A stretch of DNA of 64,000 bases. Source: Pacificibacter marinus (GTDB lineage Bacteria > Pseudomonadota > Alphaproteobacteria > Rhodobacterales > Rhodobacteraceae). Location of the stretch: contig NZ_JAHKPK010000038.1 of assembly GCF_018860665.1 (NCBI RefSeq), positions 62,001-126,000 of the forward strand, read 5' to 3'. Below are positions 59,922 through 64,000 of this stretch, in pieces. Position 1 is the stretch's first letter. Every line of letters starts with the position of its first letter. Under the pieces are notes generated by a model. It saw nothing but the letters and a program-made list of their open reading frames with translations. It searched no databases and was not told the origin of the DNA. The position numbers and the translations under genes were made by a program.

Positions 59922-61424
59922 ATGTCAGAAATACAGCCAGAAACAGCAGTTCGTATCGGCAATTTGGTGGAAGAGTTTGTCGGTCAAAGCGCAACATATT
60001 ACCGAAAAACATTTGCCTATATGATGCAGGCTCCAGGCTATCGCTTTACGTTCAATTTTGTCGCCGCCTTGCTGGGCCCCGTCTGGTTCGGCGCGCGTGG
60101 GCTTTGGTCGTGGTTCTTGGGTTTTGTGCTTTTGGAAACCTTTGCCTTTATCCAGATTGGCACAGGTTTGTTTGGGGATCTTGGGCGCGATGCGCGGATG
60201 CGTGCAGAACAAATTGGCGAGACGCTGAATCTGCGCCGCCAACAAATCGAAGTGGCTGAACAAGCAGGGGCCGCTTCAGTGGACGCCTTGAAACGCGCCG
60301 CCGAGTCATTGGAAGGGGCCTTTACAAAAGCGCAAGATGCCGCCGCACAAGCAGACGCAAACGGCCTCATTTACGTTTCATTTGGGCTGGCCCTTTTGAT
60401 CGCTTTCAAACTGATAACAGGGTCGATTGCAAACTGGACCCTTGAAGGGCAATTCGCACGATGGCGTTCAGATGCGTCGGTGGCGAGCGGTTGGTCCGTC
60501 ACACGCTTTGTCTTTGCGGTCATGATATTTGTCGGTATTGCCGTGATGTCGACAATCAAGTTCGCGCAACCCGATGCCTTCGAAGTGCTTAACGCCTTTC
60601 CAACAAATCGAAACTGGCGGTTGAATGTCGGTGACGGCGTGCAAGCCGGATTTGATTGGGTCAAAATCCATGGACGTGGGTTCTTTGATGCGATCACAAT
60701 CGGCATGCGGACGTTGCTGGATTGGATCGAAGTGGCTCTCGTGCAAACTCCATGGCCGGTCGTCGGATTGGTCATCGTTCTTCTGGCCTATCTCAGTGCG
60801 GGGCCGCGGGTGGCTATTTTTACCGGTGCTGCGCTTGCCTATCTGGGATTGCTGGATTTCTGGGAAAAAGCCATGACCACCATCGCTTTACTAGGTGCTG
60901 CGGCGTTGATTTCTGTGACATTGGGTGTGCCGCTTGGGATTTTCTGCGCGCGTCGCCCAAGGGCCTTTGCGATCGTGCGCCCGATTTTGGACTTTATGCA
61001 ATCCATGCCGAGCTTCGTTTACTTGATTCCGGTCGTCGCGTTTATTGGCGCAGGCAAGCCCGCAGGCGTCATTGCCACTATGATCTTTGGCAGCCCGCCC
61101 GCCATCCGTTTCACCGTCTTGGGTTTGCAACAAGTGCCCGCAGCCGTCCGAGAAGCCGCGCTCGCCTTTGGCGCTACACCTCGCTATCTTTTGTGGCGTG
61201 TTGATTTGCCCTTGGCCTCCAAAACCATCATGGCTGGCGTTAATCAGACGATCTTGATGTCTCTCGCGATGGTGGTTGTCGCCTCGCTCATCGGCGCCAA
61301 AGGTCTCGGTGAAGACGTCCTTGAAGCGTTGCAATATGCTGCTGCGGGTCAAGGTCTCTTGGCTGGTCTTGCGATCTTGTTCTGCGCGTTGATCCTTGAC
61401 CGGATTGTGGCGGGCAAGCCTTGA
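59922..61424 (+). CDS. tmoV: TMAO-type ABC transporter permease
   Basis: The 500-residue membrane protein has an N-terminal extension with a coiled-coil segment (GETLNLRRQQIEVAEQAGAASVDALKRAAESLEGAFTKAQDAAAQAD, about residues 95-150) and a C-terminal BPD-type permease domain with VYLIPVVAFIGAGKPAGVIATM and the ABC coupling motif EAALAFGATPRYLLWRVDLPLASKTIM. This extended form fits the TmoV/ProW-like permease of marine TMAO transporters. The start at 59922 follows AAGGAATT. The operon ends here. Confidence 0.8.
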   Translation: MSEIQPETAVRIGNLVEEFVGQSATYYRKTFAYMMQAPGYRFTFNFVAALLGPVWFGARGLWSWFLGFVLLETFAFIQIGTGLFGDLGRDARMRAEQIGETLNLRRQQIEVAEQAGAASVDALKRAAESLEGAFTKAQDAAAQADANGLIYVSFGLALLIAFKLITGSIANWTLEGQFARWRSDASVASGWSVTRFVFAVMIFVGIAVMSTIKFAQPDAFEVLNAFPTNRNWRLNVGDGVQAGFDWVKIHGRGFFDAITIGMRTLLDWIEVALVQTPWPVVGLVIVLLAYLSAGPRVAIFTGAALAYLGLLDFWEKAMTTIALLGAAALISVTLGVPLGIFCARRPRAFAIVRPILDFMQSMPSFVYLIPVVAFIGAGKPAGVIATMIFGSPPAIRFTVLGLQQVPAAVREAALAFGATPRYLLWRVDLPLASKTIMAGVNQTILMSLAMVVVASLIGAKGLGEDVLEALQYAAAGQGLLAGLAILFCALILDRIVAGKP

Positions 61425-61472
61425 TATGTAAACGCCCTGCGCAGCGATCCGCAATGAACTGAGGGGGGGCGC

Positions 61473-61532
61473 CAGCCGAGCTCAAGTCTGCTTTGTGTCG
61501 TCCTAAGGCGAAGGCAAGAATTGGCTCGGCTG
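61473..61532 (+). terminator. Long hairpin after the tmo genes
   Basis: CAGCCGAGC (61473-61481) and GCTCGGCTG (61524-61532) pair perfectly and extend with GGGG/CCCC outside. The loop is about 42 bases. It begins 48 bases after tmoV. As a terminator it is large; it could also be the inverted ends of a lost element. Confidence 0.4.
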
Positions 61533-61726
61533 CCCCAGTGCAACAAAATTCGTATGCTGGGGGCGAATAAATGGCTTTCATTCAGGAGCTCCCCAACCGA
61601 GAATTTCACATAAACCAAAATCTATCATTTGGATTTGGTATTCGGTTCACAAGACAGGTAGATGCGCGTCACAATCGTGATCCTGAAACGGCAATCATGA
61701 CAGATGCATTTGAGAGAACTGAGGTG

Positions 61727-61915
61727 ATGAAATGGGTTGTTATCATTGGTGGAGTATATCTGGGTGTTCAACGCGCTAAGGATCTGGACAGCGTAGCCGA
61801 CGTGATGCTTGTCGAACCGCGTGCTGCCCCCGCTGTTCTTGAGGCGTTTTCCGGCCTAACGAAGCGACCTCGAAACAGGGTCGAAGTTCCCCTTCGCAGT
61901 GTTCTTTTAAATTAA
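61727..61915 (+). pseudogene. FAD/NAD-dependent oxidoreductase N-terminal remnant
   Basis: The frame encodes MKWVVIIGGVYLGVQRAKDL then VADVMLVEPRAAPAVLEAF, the Rossmann start of NDH-2/ferredoxin reductase-like proteins (VVIIGGGYxG...VTLVEPR). It ends after 62 residues, where about 350 are expected. It begins after GAGG as a gene would, so it is the broken start of a deleted gene. Confidence 0.55.
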
Positions 61916-62655
61916 AGCATTATGCGGTGGGCTTGGGGGCAAGGCATCTTTGCGTATGGTGCCGCAGATGCTCCAATCGTAGACGTCAGGAATTCTGCGG
62001 TCGCGAGTGCTTCTGCCTGCAAAACGGCGCATGTGACACCGTCGATCACCGGCAATCCGTATTGACGTGAAAGAGGCGCGCGCATTTCCACCATGCCCGC
62101 GCAACCAAGTATTATGGCCTCAGCACTGTCCTCAGTTTTCGCGCGAGCGATTTCTTGCCTCATTTTGCGCATGGCTGCGTCTGGATTGGTTTCTAATTCT
62201 AGAACGGGGCAGTCAATGGCGCGCACGCGTCGGCAGGATTTTCCAACCCCGTAGCGGGCGGCAAGGTCTTCGATATGCGGCACCGCGCGGGGTAGGGTGG
62301 TGATGATGGTGAAGCGGGTTGAAAGGATCATTGCGGTTTGAAGCGCAGCTTGGCACAGGCCGATCACGGGGCGCGTGGCGATCTCACGTGCGGCGCTTAT
62401 GCCCGGATCGTCGAAGCAAGCAATGACATGCGCGCGGGCGCCGTCTCGTTCGGCCTGCGTTATGGCCGCCAACATTGCGGGGATGGCCAGCGCTTGATCG
62501 GTTGTCCCCTCTAAGCTCGGCGGTGTGTTCGCGGGATTTTGCACCAATAATCGGGTTGTGGGGCGGGCAGCGGATCTTGCGGCGCGACCGATTGCATCGG
62601 TCATGGAGGCCGTCGAATTGGGATTGATCACATGAAGCAAAACGTCTTGGTTCAT
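61912..62655 (-). CDS. Asp/Glu/hydantoin racemase family protein
   Basis: The 247-residue protein has LHVINPNSTASMTDAIG at the N-terminus, ACFDDPGISAAREIATRPVIGLCQAAL with Asp/Cys-bordering residues, and AIILGCAGMVEM with the second catalytic Cys. This is the Asp/Glu/hydantoin racemase (HyuE-like) or maleate isomerase family. Members racemise hydantoins or allantoin. The start at 62655 gives TGATG coupling to the flavin reductase-type gene. It is the last gene of a leftward operon whose other genes suggest nitrogen-heterocycle metabolism. Confidence 0.75.
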   Translation of the reverse strand: MNQDVLLHVINPNSTASMTDAIGRAARSAARPTTRLLVQNPANTPPSLEGTTDQALAIPAMLAAITQAERDGARAHVIACFDDPGISAAREIATRPVIGLCQAALQTAMILSTRFTIITTLPRAVPHIEDLAARYGVGKSCRRVRAIDCPVLELETNPDAAMRKMRQEIARAKTEDSAEAIILGCAGMVEMRAPLSRQYGLPVIDGVTCAVLQAEALATAEFLTSTIGASAAPYAKMPCPQAHRIML

Positions 62656-63290
62656 CACGTTGGGCACTTCGCTTTGGTAAGGAGGACCTCGCGGTCAGGT
62701 GCGACCATCTCGAATTGGCGGTTCGCGACGATATAATTGTCGGCATGTAAGCGTGCGATGGGTTGGAATGTTTCGGGGTTGGCATATCGCCCGCCTGGGG
62801 CAAAGCAATCGGGGCGAATATGCATCGAGACAATTTCGCCTAAGATGATCGCGCGCTCGGGCCATTCAATCATCCGCTCGACGCGGCACTCCATCGCAAC
62901 GGGGGCGGTTTCAATCACCGGTGCGCCCGTTTTTTCACCGCAGCGTGACGTCAGCCCCGCAAGCGAAAGCTCATCCACCTCCGGTGGAAAATCCAGACCG
63001 CAGATCAACATGGCCTCCGCCATCGGCATGTCGACGATATGGGCTGTGAATTCGCTCGTTGCACGCAGATTGGCCATCGTGTCTTTGGTGCGGCCATCGG
63101 GGCGGTCTTGAATGCCAACAGCCACAATCGCTGGGTCATGCGAAAACACGTTGAAAAAACTCATAGGGGCAGCGTTGGCGCGCCCGTTCACATCGCGCGT
63201 TGTGATCAGCGCCACAGGGCGTGGGGCCACGAAGTTTGAGAGTAGCCGGTAGCGGTCCTGCGAAGGCAGGGTGCTGAAATCGTAGATCAT
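62655..63290 (-). CDS. Flavin reductase-like domain protein
   Basis: The 211-residue protein has a flavin reductase/FMN-binding split barrel: MIYDFSTLPSQDRYRLLSNFVAPRPVALITTRDVNGRANAAPMSFFNVFSHDPAIVAVGIQDR. FMN- or FAD-dependent NAD(P)H reductases of this type supply reduced flavin to monooxygenases. The start at 63290 follows GGAG and matches the family; the longer frame is a shadow. It lies between the deaminase and racemase-family genes. Confidence 0.75.
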   Translation of the reverse strand: MIYDFSTLPSQDRYRLLSNFVAPRPVALITTRDVNGRANAAPMSFFNVFSHDPAIVAVGIQDRPDGRTKDTMANLRATSEFTAHIVDMPMAEAMLICGLDFPPEVDELSLAGLTSRCGEKTGAPVIETAPVAMECRVERMIEWPERAIILGEIVSMHIRPDCFAPGGRYANPETFQPIARLHADNYIVANRQFEMVAPDREVLLTKAKCPT

Positions 63291-63333
63291 TTGAAGCTCC
63301 AAAGGGCACACGCCCCATAATATAGTTCGGTGT

Positions 63334-63828
63334 TCAGCCGTTTTGTTGTTGGGCCGCCCATGCGCGCAAAACCTCAACCGCTTCCGCTGACAGGGCTTGC
63401 TGGGCAGGCATTTTACGCGCGCTTAAAGGTCTGCCGCATTCATGACGCAGATGGTCTACATCGATCGGGAAGCGGTTTGTCTCAGGCAGGTTTTGAAGGG
63501 CTGCATCGCTTTGGCTAAGGTTGGCCGCGTAATACATTTTTGTAATTCCTGCGATGGCCATGGCCGCGACGCAAAGGGCACAGGGTTCACAACTCGTGTA
63601 GATTTCACAGCCACGCAGATCGACGGTTTGCAGGGTCTTGCAAGCATCACGGATCGCCTCTGTCTCGCCGTGCGAGGTGGGGTCGAATGTTGCCAAAGAT
63701 CGGTTAATCCCTTCGCCGACAATTTTGCCATTTTGAACAACGACCGCGCCGAAAGGTTCTGTGCCTTTTGTGTCGAGCGCCTTGGCGGAGAGCGCGATGG
63801 CTTGGCGCATGAAAGTTTCTTGATACAT
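63334..63828 (-). CDS. Nucleoside/guanine deaminase-like protein (CDA superfamily)
   Basis: The 164-residue protein has the zinc site of cytidine-deaminase-fold enzymes: SHGETEAIRDA (His, catalytic Glu) and SCEPCALCVAA (PCxxC). EPFGAVVVQNGKIVGEGINR near residue 24 fits guanine deaminase or nucleoside deaminase. It removes an amino group from a purine or pyrimidine base. It begins 9 bases after the ABC ATPase stop, in one operon with the flavin reductase and racemase-family genes. Confidence 0.8.
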   Translation of the reverse strand: MYQETFMRQAIALSAKALDTKGTEPFGAVVVQNGKIVGEGINRSLATFDPTSHGETEAIRDACKTLQTVDLRGCEIYTSCEPCALCVAAMAIAGITKMYYAANLSQSDAALQNLPETNRFPIDVDHLRHECGRPLSARKMPAQQALSAEAVEVLRAWAAQQQNG

Positions 63829-63837
63829 CGGTTTTCC

Positions 63838-64000
63838 TTAGCTAAGGCGCGGCAAAAGCCATGCGTGTTTGGGCGTCCAAGTCATTGCAACGCGGCTGCC
63901 GAGATGAACGGGGAAGGTCTCGGCGGCATGTTCCAAGCGCTGCACGCGGAATTCTATGCCCGCATCAGAGGCGATGAAAATAGTTTGAGTGGAGCCGACA
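63838..64000 (-). CDS. ABC transporter ATPase, C-terminal TOBE part (cut by window edge)
   Basis: Reading leftward, the frame encodes GSTQTIFIASDAGIEFRVQ, then FPVHLGSRVAMTWTPKHAWLLPRLS and a stop. This is the end of the TOBE domain of PotA/UgpC-like ABC ATPases. The rest lies outside the window. The transporter would import the substrate of the deaminase operon, e.g. a nucleobase, polyamine or similar cation. Confidence 0.75.
   Translation of the reverse strand, partial: VGSTQTIFIASDAGIEFRVQRLEHAAETFPVHLGSRVAMTWTPKHAWLLPRLS

Noticed and set aside
1-64000. CRISPR arrays, tRNA or rRNA genes
   Set aside because: No regularly spaced repeats, cloverleaf-like sequences or conserved rRNA segments were seen in reading; very degenerate RNA genes could have been missed without a covariance search.

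Overview
The window looks like chromosomal DNA of a marine alphaproteobacterium of the Roseobacter group (Rhodobacterales). This is inferred from the moderate GC content, the many TRAP and ABC uptake systems each beside its own regulator, the Lrp/AsnC, LysR, MarR, IclR, LacI and XRE regulators, a complete homogentisate operon ending in a DUF2783 gene, and a TMAO demethylase with a Tmo-type transporter. I saw no rRNA, tRNA or CRISPR array. About 45 intact genes form a chain of compact catabolic operons, separated by short regulatory spacers and a few decayed mobile elements.

Layout. 1-540: remnants of a serine recombinase, an IS3 transposase and possibly a tyrosine recombinase. 823-11360: a PLP desulfurase-like enzyme, two proteins of the L-2-amino-thiazoline-4-carboxylate (ATC) hydrolase family, a complete branched-chain-type ABC transporter (livJHMGF), an Lrp regulator, a FAD amine/amino-acid oxidase and an M20 amidohydrolase; together they suggest uptake and breakdown of an unusual N/S amino acid. 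11944-15563: a NemR-like TetR repressor with an 8+5+8 operator, then yqhD-, curA- and DJ-1-like genes (reactive carbonyl defence). 16402-21067: a LysR regulator diverging from a CmcJ-like oxygenase, an SDR, a 2OG-Fe(II) oxygenase and a quinone oxidoreductase. 21438-25018: two hypothetical envelope proteins, an Lrp regulator with three palindromes in its divergent promoter, a diaminopropionate ammonia-lyase-like enzyme and a truncated MOSC gene.

25371-33389: an XRE regulator, a TRAP transporter, PyrK-, PyrD- and PyrE-like proteins and a carbamoylase-type hydrolase, probably for uptake and use of orotate, dihydroorotate or ureidosuccinate. 33516-41992: tyrosine/homogentisate degradation (hppD, lrp, marR, hmgA, maiA, fahA, a metal-site-variant MBL protein, a MhpA-like monooxygenase, DUF2783). 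42213-49518: a TAXI-TRAP transporter, sulfatase and SulP permease beside a divergent IclR regulator, read as organosulfate use. 49723-51594: an acidic lipoprotein and a Slam-like outer-membrane protein. 51617-54068: two divergent LuxR-HTH proteins, one fused to an alpha/beta hydrolase. 54367-61424: LacI regulator, tdm and tmoXWV (TMAO uptake and demethylation). 61912-64000: a leftward operon of an ABC ATPase (cut by the window edge), a deaminase, a flavin reductase-like protein and an Asp/Glu racemase-family protein.

Functional names rest on reading protein motifs and gene order by eye; no database search was possible. Start codons were moved from the longest frame where a Shine-Dalgarno sequence and the family N-terminus favoured another one.
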